Shown here: positions 16,801-23,678 of the stretch, in pieces
How positions within the stretch are numbered: position 1 is the first letter of the stretch
Layout: every line of letters starts with the position of its first letter
Assembly (NCBI GenBank): GCA_900319275.1
Contig: ONNS01000020.1
Location: 1-42,282 of the forward strand
DNA from: an uncultured Eubacteriales bacterium
GTDB taxonomy: Bacteria; Bacillota; Clostridia; Oscillospirales; Oscillospiraceae
Length of the DNA stretch: 42,282 bases
Reading direction: 5' to 3'
The notes under the pieces: model-generated
Database searches by the model: none
What the model was told of the DNA's origin: nothing
What the model saw: only the letters and a program-made list of their open reading frames with translations
Translations under genes and position numbers: made by a program

Positions 16801-17852
16801 TGATCCGCATGATGGAGGATATGACCGGCATCGACGCCCAGGAAATCTCGCTCTCCGATCCCTCGACGATGGCGATTTTCACGACGCCCACGGTGCTCGG
16901 CCTGCCTGAGGACGACCCGATCATCGGCAAGACCGGCTCGATCGGTGTGCCGGAGTTCGGCACTCCGTTTACGCGACAGATGCTGGTCGACACCCAGCCC
17001 AAGGCCTTCGATACGCTGATCCGGCTCTCGGGCTTCTCCCACGGCACCGACGTGTGGAACGGCAACATCCACGACCTGATCGTCGACGGTATCGCCGACG
17101 TCAACCAAGCCATCGGCTGCCGCGACGACATCATGATCTACCTGATCTCCAAGGGCATGGAGCCGTCCCTGTCCTTCAAGACCATGGAGGCTGTGCGAAA
17201 GGGCAAGGTCAAGAAGTCCGGCGTCTTCCCCGACGGCGGCGAGGAGTTGATGCGCTCGCTCGGCGTGCCGGACTGGTGGATCGAATCGGCGCGCAAGATC
17301 GCCTACCTGTTCCCGAAGGCACACGCGGTGGCCTATGTCATGATGGCCTTCCGCATTGCCTGGTTCAAGGTGCACGAGCCGCTCGCGTTCTACAGCGCCT
17401 ATTTCTACCGCCGCAGCCAGAAGGGCGGCTTCGACGCCGAGCTGATGTGCGGCGGGACCGAGTCGGTGCGGCGGAAGATCAACGAGTACAAGCGCCGCAG
17501 CGATCTGACAGCAAACGAGGAGGATCTCGAGGTCACGCTCGAGGCCGTGTACGAGTTCAATATGCGCGGCTTTTCCTTTGCGCCGATCGACCTCTACGAG
17601 TCGGACGCGAACAAGTTCAAGATCGTCGGCACCACGCAGCTGCGCCCGCCCTTTGTGGCGGTGTCGGGGCTCGGCCAAACGGCCGCGGACGACCTGGCGG
17701 CCTGTACCGAGGGCGGACGGGAGTTTATCTCGATGGAGGAGCTCTCCGCCGCCTGCCCCAAGGTATCGCAGGCGCACATGGAAGCCTTGAAGCGCCTCGG
17801 CGCGCTCGGCAGCATGCCCGAGAGCAGCCAGATCACACTCTTCGAACTATAA
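13854..17852 (+). CDS. polC: DNA polymerase III PolC-type, replicative
   Basis: The 1332-residue protein has the PolC domain order: an OB fold (about 115-205), the first part of a PHP domain (HLHTRFS, His223/His225), an inserted DEDDh proofreading exonuclease with DIETTGLN (Asp311/Glu313) and IAHNAHFDVGF, and the rest of the PHP domain. A zinc finger follows (CPKCRRSDF from Cys794, then CPDCGTRM). The polymerase domain includes PDIDLNFSG (Asp849/Asp851), and a duplex-binding and tail domain ends the protein. It is the leading-strand polymerase of low-GC Gram-positives. It is about 100 residues shorter than the Bacillus protein, mainly at the N-terminus. AGGAG precedes the ATG, and a terminator begins three bases after the stop. 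Confidence 0.97.
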   Translation: MDHTPFLKMFPGCEARKNTCGGLENVYVTDARVDVREMTVQISAHFPVMPSPSDITALCDCIKADYALAGVGIVPDYPKSVRGTMPLPSEGGAAPGGGHGNVLLGRAVKQKSVPMNTLTLESGRVTVEGDVVAVNSKTTKKGGAVLGFDLTDLTNTVHISRYLRQEDDRSIIDQIAPGDHLIVQGEVTYNKFDDDMVLEPRNIMKGKKTVRPDEAEEKRVELHLHTRFSAMDALTDPAAVVKRAAYWGMPAIAVTDHGVAQAFPDMWKAGKKHGVKIIYGMEAYYLNDMDGNSAVIGNSKLPLDSEFVAFDIETTGLNAMNNRMTEIGAVLFAGGEIKKEFNTFVDPEQPIPPDITELTGIRDSDVAGAPKEEEALRMFMDFCGDRPLIAHNAHFDVGFMTACARRHGVRFQPVFMDTLALSQALCTDLKRFKLDIVSNYLNLPKFNHHRASDDAAACARIMMKFIPMLAAQGAKTVDDIEHIYHSLRRTDVAKTYHMIFLVKNRVGLKNLYEMISQSYLKYFHRTPCVPKSLLLQHREGILVGSACGMGELYGAVMNGASEEELEKIASFYDYLEIQPIANNGFLVENGRVKDESVLQDYNRTILNLGRKLNKPVIAASDVHFLDPEDEQYRHILQAAKKFSDADRSCPIYFRTTNEMLKEFEYLGKDVAREVVITNTRAIADQVEEIELLPKDLFPPTIENSAEILRDLVYTKMHRIYGDPPPKIVQDRVDVELNTILGHHYDVIYMSAQKLVQNSLEHGYLVGSRGSVGSSLVAYMSGITEVNSLPPHYVCPKCRRSDFILDNSYGCGADMPERDCPDCGTRMRRDGFNIPFETFLGYPGNEKTPDIDLNFSGEYQAKAHKYTEVLFGSDHVFRAGTIGTLAEKTAYGYVKKYLEERGISATKAEENRLALGLVGIKRTTGQHPGGLVVVPQDKDVTDFCPVQHPADDPNSDIITTHFEYHCMEANLLKLDELGHDDPTMIRMMEDMTGIDAQEISLSDPSTMAIFTTPTVLGLPEDDPIIGKTGSIGVPEFGTPFTRQMLVDTQPKAFDTLIRLSGFSHGTDVWNGNIHDLIVDGIADVNQAIGCRDDIMIYLISKGMEPSLSFKTMEAVRKGKVKKSGVFPDGGEELMRSLGVPDWWIESARKIAYLFPKAHAVAYVMMAFRIAWFKVHEPLAFYSAYFYRRSQKGGFDAELMCGGTESVRRKINEYKRRSDLTANEEDLEVTLEAVYEFNMRGFSFAPIDLYESDANKFKIVGTTQLRPPFVAVSGLGQTAADDLAACTEGGREFISMEELSAACPKVSQAHMEALKRLGALGSMPESSQITLFEL

Positions 17853-17854
17853 AC

Positions 17855-17888
17855 AAAATCCGGTGTCCGAACGCGGACACCGGATTTT
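17855..17888. terminator. Bidirectional terminator between polC and mntP
   Basis: A 15-bp perfect stem pairs 17855-17869 with 17874-17888 around AACG, with A and T tracts at its ends. It serves the convergent polC and mntP genes. Confidence 0.92.
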
Positions 17889-17891
17889 GAC

Positions 17892-18470
17892 TTACCGGAT
17901 AATGCCTTTGAGGAATATTTCAAGCCCGATCAGGATCAGGATCACACCGCCGAGGATGGACGCCTTGCCGGCAAGCCGCGTTCCCAGACGGCGGCCGATC
18001 AGCAGACCGCCGACACAGATGAAAAAGGTCACGACGGCGATGATCAGACAGGCGATCAAGGCCATTTTCAGATCATATTCCGCGATCGTGAAGCCGACCG
18101 ACAGCGCGTCGATCGAGGTGGCGACGCCCTGCATGAGCAGCACGGAGAAGCTCAGCACCTTGACCGTCTCGGTCTCGCCGCCGTGCAGACCGTCGCGCAG
18201 CATATTGCCGCCGATCCACAGCAGCAGGAGGAGTGCGATCCAGGGGATGAACTGCTGGAAGGCCGTAAAGGTCTCGACGATCGTATGAACGCAGACCCAG
18301 CCGATCAGCGGCATCATGAACTGAAACCAGGCGTAGACAAAGGCGATGCCGGCCATGCGGCCGCGGCCCATGTCCGGCTCGGCGAGGCCGTTGCAGCAGG
18401 ACACCGAAAACGCGTCCATTGCCAATCCCACGCCCAGCAGTGCGCTGTTGATAATAAAAGCAAGCTCCAT
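17892..18470 (-). CDS. mntP: MntP-family manganese efflux pump
   Basis: The 192-residue membrane protein has six hydrophobic helices and the two conserved Asp motifs of the family, GLAMDAFSVS near the N-terminus and GVATSIDALSVGF in the second half, with the VGGLLIGRRLG loop. The family exports Mn2+ from the cytoplasm. I choose ATG at 18470, which begins MELAFIINSALL and gives the usual length; an ATG at 18485 would lie next to the terminator T tract without a ribosome binding site. Its leader contains a yybP-ykoY riboswitch and terminator, which independently supports a manganese role. Confidence 0.93.
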   Translation of the reverse strand: MELAFIINSALLGVGLAMDAFSVSCCNGLAEPDMGRGRMAGIAFVYAWFQFMMPLIGWVCVHTIVETFTAFQQFIPWIALLLLLWIGGNMLRDGLHGGETETVKVLSFSVLLMQGVATSIDALSVGFTIAEYDLKMALIACLIIAVVTFFICVGGLLIGRRLGTRLAGKASILGGVILILIGLEIFLKGIIR

Positions 18471-18490
18471 GATCCTATCTCTCATTTCGT

Positions 18491-18525
18491 AAAAAAATCG
18501 GGTATGGCATATCGCCATACCCGAT
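18491..18525 (-). terminator. Riboswitch-controlled terminator in the mntP leader
   Basis: On the minus strand a 12-bp perfect stem (18514-18525 with 18497-18508) is followed directly by seven T residues. It lies between the manganese aptamer and the mntP start, so it is the likely expression platform: termination at low manganese, readthrough when the metal binds. Confidence 0.85.
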
Positions 18526-18599
18526 CAGATCACAAGATGTACAAGATCCATGTATAGGCGAATACAGCCGATCCCCTGCCGATCAAAGCAGCAAGGTAT

Positions 18600-18690
18600 A
18601 CATGAGTCTCGCAATTTAAAGCAAGCCAGGCCAGGGGCCAGTATGTTGACTTGCTGCGCCGCAGCGGCGTTTGCTACTCCCTCATTGCTA
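18600..18690 (-). ncRNA. yybP-ykoY manganese riboswitch aptamer upstream of mntP
   Basis: Read on the minus strand, the segment starts ATGAGGGAGTAGC, matching the conserved GGGGAGUAG loop strand. It continues with an internal hairpin (CGCCGCTGCGGCG), then GTCAACATACTGG, matching the conserved second-arm segment, and closes with TTGCGAGACTCAT. ATGAG and CTCAT pair to form the basal stem. The yybP-ykoY class senses Mn2+ and switches on manganese exporters, which fits the MntP gene downstream. The assignment rests on motif recall, not on a covariance search. Confidence 0.88.
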
Positions 18691-18696
18691 GACAGG

Positions 18697-18726
18697 AGCA
18701 TACAGCAACGATACACGGTTAGTCAA
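18697..18726 (-). promoter_or_regulatory. Promoter of the mntP riboswitch transcript
   Basis: On the minus strand TTGACT (18726-18721) and TATGCT (18702-18697) are 18 bases apart, directly upstream of the riboswitch aptamer. Confidence 0.72.
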
Positions 18727-18767
18727 TCTTAACTATGTGCCTTTTCCATCTGTCATACTGCATTTTT

Positions 18768-21296
18768 TTAGCTTCTCCATTCGGAGAAGTATTCCTGGAT
18801 CTCCGCGCTCGTGAGACCGGAGTGCGCGATGAAGCTGTTGACGACGTACTTGGCACGCCCGTCCTTGCGGGAGACAAAGTCGCGCAGATAGTCGACCATC
18901 TGGAAGCCGTGCTCCCAGTAATCGACCGTGTCGCTGTCGCCGCCGATCCGCCAGCGCTGGCGGTCGCGGGCGATCTCGGGCCGGAGCTCGTCGGCCAGCT
19001 GGTCGATCAGGGCCAGGACATTGTCGTTGGACATCGGACCCTTGAGCGCCTCCGAGAGCTGCCTGGCCATCTCGAGCTGGAAGCCCTTGTTCTGCATCAG
19101 CGCACTCACGAGACGGTTATAGCCGTAGGCGACGCGTGTGTTGTCGGTGAGCGGGCCCTTCAGGGGCGTATCAAAAATGTCATAGGAGAACATGCCGAGG
19201 TCGAGGTCGGCCAGGGCGAAGGCCATCTTGCCGTCGGCCGTCGAATAGTAGAAGCGCATGTTCGGCGGGTTCGAGTCGAAGTTGCCGGTATAGGCCTCCA
19301 TGATCGTCCAGCCGATGATGCTGTCGAGATGCAGCCGCTCGGCCACCTTGGCGTAGTTTTCCTCGTTGGCGAGATTGTGGCTGAGCGCAAAGCTCAGAAT
19401 CTCGGCCATCGGGCCGGTATTGCTCCATTTCTCCTTCCACTGCGTCACCGTTTCCTCGTCATAGCCGTAGTGCTCGGCGTAGTGGGTGGTGGAGTGGGCC
19501 TCACGGATGTTGTAGACGCCCCAGTATTGGCCGTTGATGTAGAGCACCGAGTACTTGTAATCCTGGGCGGGCAGATTCGGGAAGGCCCGGATCGCCAGCT
19601 GGTGCGCCAGATTGTCGCGCATCAGCGTCGAATAGGTGCTCTCCTGCGCGGCGCGCAGCAAAATCGAGGCAAAGTGCGTGATGCCATTTCCAAACAGGTC
19701 GTAGTCCAGCGCCCCGTCATAACGGTCGCGGAAGCACAGCTTGAAGGACTTCTTCGACTGCGCAAACTTCGAAGTCGCGCCGTGCAGCTTGATGCCGCAG
19801 CTCTTGTGGAAGCTGCTGTCCTCTTCAAACAGAGCCACCGAGCCCAGCACCTCGATCTCCTGGCCGGGGTTATTGTACATGCGCGAGATCAGCTCGCTCG
19901 GCGTGCCGACCAGACTGACGACCGGCAGGGTGTGGTTTTCATTGATGATGTAGCTCAGATCGGTCGGCTCGCTCGGCAGAAAGCCGTCGCGATAGGTGAC
20001 GGCGCGGATTACCGAGGTCTTCGAGACCGTCAGCGGCGCGGTGTAGAGCTCGCTGTCACGCGTCGGCATGCTGCCGTCGGTCGTGTAGCGGATCTCGCCG
20101 TCGGCTGAGAGGGAGACGGTCAGCAGATCGACGCCGTTGTAAATGCCGTCCGGCTGGGAGGAGACCGGTGCCGCCGCGATCGAGCGGCAGCCGTTGGCGT
20201 TATTCTCGGCGGGCGTGGGCGTGTCGAACAGGAAATAGCCGTTTTGTCCGTCGAGTCGCCCCATGCTGCCGTGATACGGGATGTCGTGCAGACAGGCGTA
20301 ATCGACAAGGCTGCCGTCGGAGGCCGAGAGGTAGAGCTGCTCCGTGTCGGCGGACAGACCGAACGGGGCGCCGGCACCGTTGAGACTGACCTCACCGCTG
20401 CCGGTACAGTAGACGACAAAGATGGCCCCCGGCTCGAGCGTACGCTCGGGCAGGCGGTACATGGCGCGGTCGCTGTCCTTGTCCGAGAGATAGTAGTCAC
20501 TGAGCTTCACGGGGCTTGCGGACACGTTTTTCAGCTCGACGAAATCATAATAGTCAGTCTGCCGCAGATACCACTGATTATACACAACGGCCTCGTAAAT
20601 CTGCAGCGGGGAGGGACTTCCGAGCGTACGCTGAAAGAGCTCGTAGCCGTTCGCGTCATTGGAATAGCCGGGCGTCGCAAAGTTTGTAGTGACAAGCGAA
20701 CCGTCCGCCTGCCGCACGGCGCTCTGATCGGCCGAGAGGGCGGGGACCATCACCAGATCGAGCACGCCGGCGTTGTTTTCGAGCGTGAGCGTGCAGCCTT
20801 TCTTGTCCAGCTTAAAGGGCGTATGGAAGCTGTCGCTGCCGCTGCCGTCGCACCACAGCGTGAGATAGCTGCCGGGGGCCAGCTCGGTCGCCGGAAGGGC
20901 AAAGCTCACATCGTCGCAGCGCAGGCGGGTATTGCTCAGATTCAACGGCGCAGTGCCGATGTTTGTCAGCTCCACCCAGTCGGGGAAGAGCCCGTCAACC
21001 GCGACGGTACTCTTGTTGGAGGACATGACCTCGCTGATGCGCAGCGTCGAATCGATGCGCACGAGCGGAACCTCTCCGTTGTCCGAGGCATTGCCCGAGG
21101 GGACGGCGGTGACAGCCGTTCCCGGGACGGAGACGCTTTGAGCGCTGCCCGCGCCTGTGACGGGCGAGACGGTGCTGATCGGCGGATCGCCGGCCATGCT
21201 CTGATACTGTTCGCGCGAGGTGCAGGAGCACAGCAGCGCCGTAGCGCAGCACAGCAGCAGCGCCAGCGCGGATCGCAGATTTTTATTCATGGGCAT
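18768..21296 (-). CDS. Large lipoprotein with lamin-tail domains and a CotH kinase-like domain
   Basis: The 842-residue protein starts with a lipoprotein signal (SALALLLCCATALLCSC, lipidated Cys about 25). Two lamin-tail-type beta-sandwich domains follow: one from LRISEVMSSNKSTV with WVELTNIG, the second from LQIYEAVVYNQW with DFVELKNVS. A chitobiase C-terminal-like segment (GEIRYTTDGSMPT) and a CotH domain come next, the latter including CGIKLHGATSKFAQSKKSFK and FALADLDLGMFSYD. CotH proteins are atypical kinases, known for spore-coat and secreted-protein phosphorylation and also linked to cellulosome-type surface proteins. The substrate here is unknown. GGGAG lies four bases before ATG 21296; the ATG at 21290 is also possible. 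Confidence 0.88.
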   Translation of the reverse strand: MPMNKNLRSALALLLCCATALLCSCTSREQYQSMAGDPPISTVSPVTGAGSAQSVSVPGTAVTAVPSGNASDNGEVPLVRIDSTLRISEVMSSNKSTVAVDGLFPDWVELTNIGTAPLNLSNTRLRCDDVSFALPATELAPGSYLTLWCDGSGSDSFHTPFKLDKKGCTLTLENNAGVLDLVMVPALSADQSAVRQADGSLVTTNFATPGYSNDANGYELFQRTLGSPSPLQIYEAVVYNQWYLRQTDYYDFVELKNVSASPVKLSDYYLSDKDSDRAMYRLPERTLEPGAIFVVYCTGSGEVSLNGAGAPFGLSADTEQLYLSASDGSLVDYACLHDIPYHGSMGRLDGQNGYFLFDTPTPAENNANGCRSIAAAPVSSQPDGIYNGVDLLTVSLSADGEIRYTTDGSMPTRDSELYTAPLTVSKTSVIRAVTYRDGFLPSEPTDLSYIINENHTLPVVSLVGTPSELISRMYNNPGQEIEVLGSVALFEEDSSFHKSCGIKLHGATSKFAQSKKSFKLCFRDRYDGALDYDLFGNGITHFASILLRAAQESTYSTLMRDNLAHQLAIRAFPNLPAQDYKYSVLYINGQYWGVYNIREAHSTTHYAEHYGYDEETVTQWKEKWSNTGPMAEILSFALSHNLANEENYAKVAERLHLDSIIGWTIMEAYTGNFDSNPPNMRFYYSTADGKMAFALADLDLGMFSYDIFDTPLKGPLTDNTRVAYGYNRLVSALMQNKGFQLEMARQLSEALKGPMSNDNVLALIDQLADELRPEIARDRQRWRIGGDSDTVDYWEHGFQMVDYLRDFVSRKDGRAKYVVNSFIAHSGLTSAEIQEYFSEWRS

Positions 21297-21345
21297 AATT
21301 CTCCCTGTATCGACAACGATTCCTTTTTTATTCCATGATTTTATC

Positions 21346-21380
21346 ATTATACCATAAGACCGGAGGACTTATGGTATAAT
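21346..21380. promoter_or_regulatory. 13-bp inverted repeat with a TATAAT in each arm
   Basis: Bases 21346-21358 pair perfectly with 21368-21380 across a nine-base centre. Each arm contains TATAAT, one facing the CotH gene on the minus strand and one facing plus. No convincing -35 box lies at the right distance on either strand, so promoter activity is only possible. It begins a 117-base run of three hairpins. Confidence 0.55.
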
Positions 21381-21384
21381 TCGC

Positions 21385-21421
21385 CATGTTTTTCGGTTGC
21401 CGCGCGAGCGGCGAGAAAAAC
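21385..21421 (-). repeat. 37-nt hairpin repeat, copy 1
   Basis: Read on the minus strand this begins GTTTTTCTCGCC and ends CAACCGAAAAACATG, the same outer 12 and 15 bases as copy 2 at 23528-23564. The inner ten bases differ. GTTTTTC pairs with GAAAAAC, and an inner GCCGC/GCGGC stem closes the loop. The two copies face each other across the metallo-beta-lactamase gene. Confidence 0.85.
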
Positions 21422-21435
21422 GGCGTAAAGTCAAA

Positions 21436-21462
21436 TATAATAAGCGCTTTGCGCTTATTATA
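21436..21462. repeat. 12-bp perfect hairpin upstream of the MBL gene
   Basis: TATAATAAGCGC at 21436-21447 pairs perfectly with GCGCTTATTATA at 21451-21462 around TTT. It is the third hairpin in the 21346-21462 run. The rest of the 348-base gap between the CotH and MBL genes holds only the MBL ribosome binding site and no further structure that I can name. Confidence 0.75.
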
Positions 21463-21644
21463 CCATAGTTCGCGGAGAAAAGCTATCTTTCTTTTTTATG
21501 TACGGATAACGAAATCAAGACAATGACGGATACCGTTGGTTCTCCCTTGCATCTGGGCGGAAAACGGGGTAAAATATGAATAGAAATACCGGAGACTGTT
21601 TTCTGCCGGAAACAGTAAAAATTGTATGGAAGGAGAACGTCTCT

Positions 21645-23240
21645 ATGAATATCACCTTTATCGGCGCGGCGCACGAGGTCACCGGCAGCTGCACGCTGCT
21701 CGAGGTCGGCGATAAGAAGGGCCTTGTGGACTGCGGCATGGAGCAGGGCAAGGATTTATATGAAAATGTCCCGCTGCCCGTTTCCCCGTCCCAGCTCGAC
21801 TTTGTGCTGCTGACACACGCCCATATCGACCACAGCGGCCATCTGCCGCTGCTCTATAAGCGGGGCTTTCGCGGACCGGTCTATGCCACGGCGGCCACCT
21901 GCAGCCTCTGCGATATCATGCTGCGCGACTGCGCCAACATCCAGGTCTCCGAGGCCGAATACCAGAACCGCAAGAATAAGCGCAGCGGCGAGCAGCAGAT
22001 CGAGCCGCTCTATGACATGGAGGACGTCATGGGCCTCCTGAGTCTGCTGCGCCCCTGCTCCTACCGCACGCCTGTCCAGGTCAACGAAGGCGTTACGATC
22101 GCCTTCACCGATGTCGGGCATCTGCTGGGCTCGGCCGCGATCGAGGTCTGGCTGCGCGAGGACGGTCAGGAGCGCAAGATCGTCTTCTCGGGCGACGTCG
22201 GAAACGCCAATCAGCCGATTCTGCAGAATCCCCAGTACGTCCGCGAGACCGATTATCTCGTCATGGAATCGACCTACGGCGACCGTCTGCACAGCGAGGG
22301 CAGGGTCGATTATGTCGCCGAGCTCTCCGCCGTTATCCAGCAGACGCTCGACCGCGGCGGCAACGTTGTGATCCCGTCCTTTGCCGTGGGCCGCACGCAG
22401 GAGATGCTCTACTTCATCCGCGAGATCAAGGAGCGTAATCTTGTCACCGGGCACGACGATTTCCCGGTCTATGTCGACAGCCCGCTCGCCATCGAGGCGA
22501 CGAATATCTTTCTGCAGTGCGACAGTGAGTATCTCGACGAGCCTACGCGCGCCCTGATCCGCAGCGGCGTGAACCCCCTGGTGTTTCCGGGGCTGAAGCT
22601 CTCCGTCTCGCAGGAGGAATCCCGCGCGATCAACGAGGACAAGCAGCCGAAGGTCGTCATCTCGGCCAGCGGCATGTGCGATGCCGGCCGTATCCGCCAC
22701 CATCTCAAGCACAATCTGTGGCGAGAGGAGAGCACGGTGCTGTTTGTCGGCTACCAGGCCGTCGGCACGCTCGGCCGCCTGCTGGTCGACGGCGTCGGCA
22801 AGGTCAAGCTCTTCGGCGAGGAGATCCAGGTGAAGGCCAATATCCTGGTGCTGCCGGGCGTCAGCGGCCACGCCGACAAGAACGGACTGCTCGACTGGCT
22901 GCACGGCTTTGAAAAGCCGCCGAAGCTGACCTTCATCAACCACGGCGATCCCGACGCTGCCGAGAGCTTTACCCGCTGTCTCAACGACGAGCAGGGCTAT
23001 CCAGCCTTTGCCCCGTACAGCGGCACGAGCTATGATCTGCTTGCAGGCAGCTTTGTCACTGTTACCAAGGGCAAGCCGGTCGGCAAGAAGAGCCGCAGCC
23101 GCTCTGCCGCCTTCGACGCTTTGATCGCCGCCGCCGAGCGGCTGCTGCAGGCCGCGCGCAATCTCGAGGGCCACGCCAACAAGGAGCTCGCCAAGTTCAC
23201 CGGCATGATCAACGCGCTGGCGGACAAGATGGAGAGATAA
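21645..23240 (+). CDS. Beta-CASP metallo-beta-lactamase nuclease (CPSF/YSH1-like)
   Basis: The 531-residue protein has the MBL zinc motif THAHIDHSGH (His58, His60, Asp62, His63), GHLLGSAAIE, SGDVGN, a beta-CASP cap with MESTYGDR and IPSFAVGRTQEML, ISASGMCDAGRIRHHLKHNL, and the RMMBL end with SGHADKNGLLDWL. Members of this group cut or trim RNA in the cytoplasm. A basic stretch KKSRSRS and a coiled C-terminal tail of about 60 residues are additions. The ATG at 21645 has AAGGAG ten bases upstream and starts the first beta strand. It stands alone between palindrome-rich spacers. Confidence 0.9.
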   Translation: MNITFIGAAHEVTGSCTLLEVGDKKGLVDCGMEQGKDLYENVPLPVSPSQLDFVLLTHAHIDHSGHLPLLYKRGFRGPVYATAATCSLCDIMLRDCANIQVSEAEYQNRKNKRSGEQQIEPLYDMEDVMGLLSLLRPCSYRTPVQVNEGVTIAFTDVGHLLGSAAIEVWLREDGQERKIVFSGDVGNANQPILQNPQYVRETDYLVMESTYGDRLHSEGRVDYVAELSAVIQQTLDRGGNVVIPSFAVGRTQEMLYFIREIKERNLVTGHDDFPVYVDSPLAIEATNIFLQCDSEYLDEPTRALIRSGVNPLVFPGLKLSVSQEESRAINEDKQPKVVISASGMCDAGRIRHHLKHNLWREESTVLFVGYQAVGTLGRLLVDGVGKVKLFGEEIQVKANILVLPGVSGHADKNGLLDWLHGFEKPPKLTFINHGDPDAAESFTRCLNDEQGYPAFAPYSGTSYDLLAGSFVTVTKGKPVGKKSRSRSAAFDALIAAAERLLQAARNLEGHANKELAKFTGMINALADKMER

Positions 23241-23289
23241 GAAAGCCGGATTTCGGCGGTTGAACTTGACCATTGACGGATAGACTAAG

Positions 23290-23519
23290 TTATGTTAACA
23301 TAATACTATGAAAGCTGGCGCTTTCATAACTAAATCCCCGCGCGCATGAAATGCGCGCATGCGAAACGCTGTTTCGCATGAAAAACACAGAATAATCTGT
23401 GTTTTCGGGGATACCGTTGCAACGTCGTCTCCAGCTGACGCACGTTGTGTGTCAGCTGCGGGCTATTGCCCGCTGACGTCCGCCGCTGGCGGACGTGGAG
23501 ACAAAGTTATAGTATTATG
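23290..23519. repeat. Twin cloverleaf palindrome element
   Basis: The spacer after the MBL gene is filled with perfect stems. A 14-base palindrome (23290-23303) overlaps an outer stem that pairs 23299-23309 with 23509-23519. Inside lie a hairpin (23307-23315/23320-23328) and two four-way junctions. The first is closed by 23334-23340/23406-23412 and holds hairpins at 23341-23357, 23359-23379 and 23382-23405. The second is closed by 23427-23433/23496-23502 and holds hairpins at 23432-23458, 23458-23473 and 23476-23496. Most loops are three bases (GAA, GCT, GTT, GCT) and the others four. There is no gene here and none of the conserved tRNA positions is present. Function is unknown. Confidence 0.85.
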
Positions 23520-23527
23520 AAGTGCGC

Positions 23528-23564
23528 GTTTTTCTCGCCCCTGACGGGACAACCGAAAAACATG
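23528..23564 (+). repeat. 37-nt hairpin repeat, copy 2
   Basis: The outer 12 and 15 bases are identical to copy 1 (21385-21421, minus), while the inner ten bases differ but again form a small stem (CCC/GGG around TGAC). GTTTTTC at 23528-23534 pairs with GAAAAAC at 23555-23561. Bases 23565-23678 hold no other structure that I can support apart from the start region of the next gene. Confidence 0.85.
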
Positions 23565-23678
23565 TGCAAAAATCCCCCCTGCGCCGTAGGCCTTCATATG
23601 TCGATGTGTGTGGTATGCGCATGGGGATTTATGATCCATTTTTAATTCTACATTCCACCGCGCGGGAGAGTGTGAACT

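Noticed and set aside
13830..17777. A 1315-codon open frame antisense to polC
   Set aside because: It mirrors polC, is rich in Ala, Val, Arg, His and Asp as antisense frames of GC-rich genes are, and has no ribosome binding site. The same applies to long antisense frames under dxr, rseP, ispG, the galactokinase gene and the MBL gene.
23334..23502. The two cloverleaf modules as tRNA genes
   Set aside because: Loops are only three or four bases, there is no anticodon loop, no T-loop sequence and no CCA end, so only the outline resembles a tRNA.
23445..23645. A 66-codon open frame within the palindrome region
   Set aside because: It runs through the arms of the cloverleaf, has no ribosome binding site and shows no codon bias.
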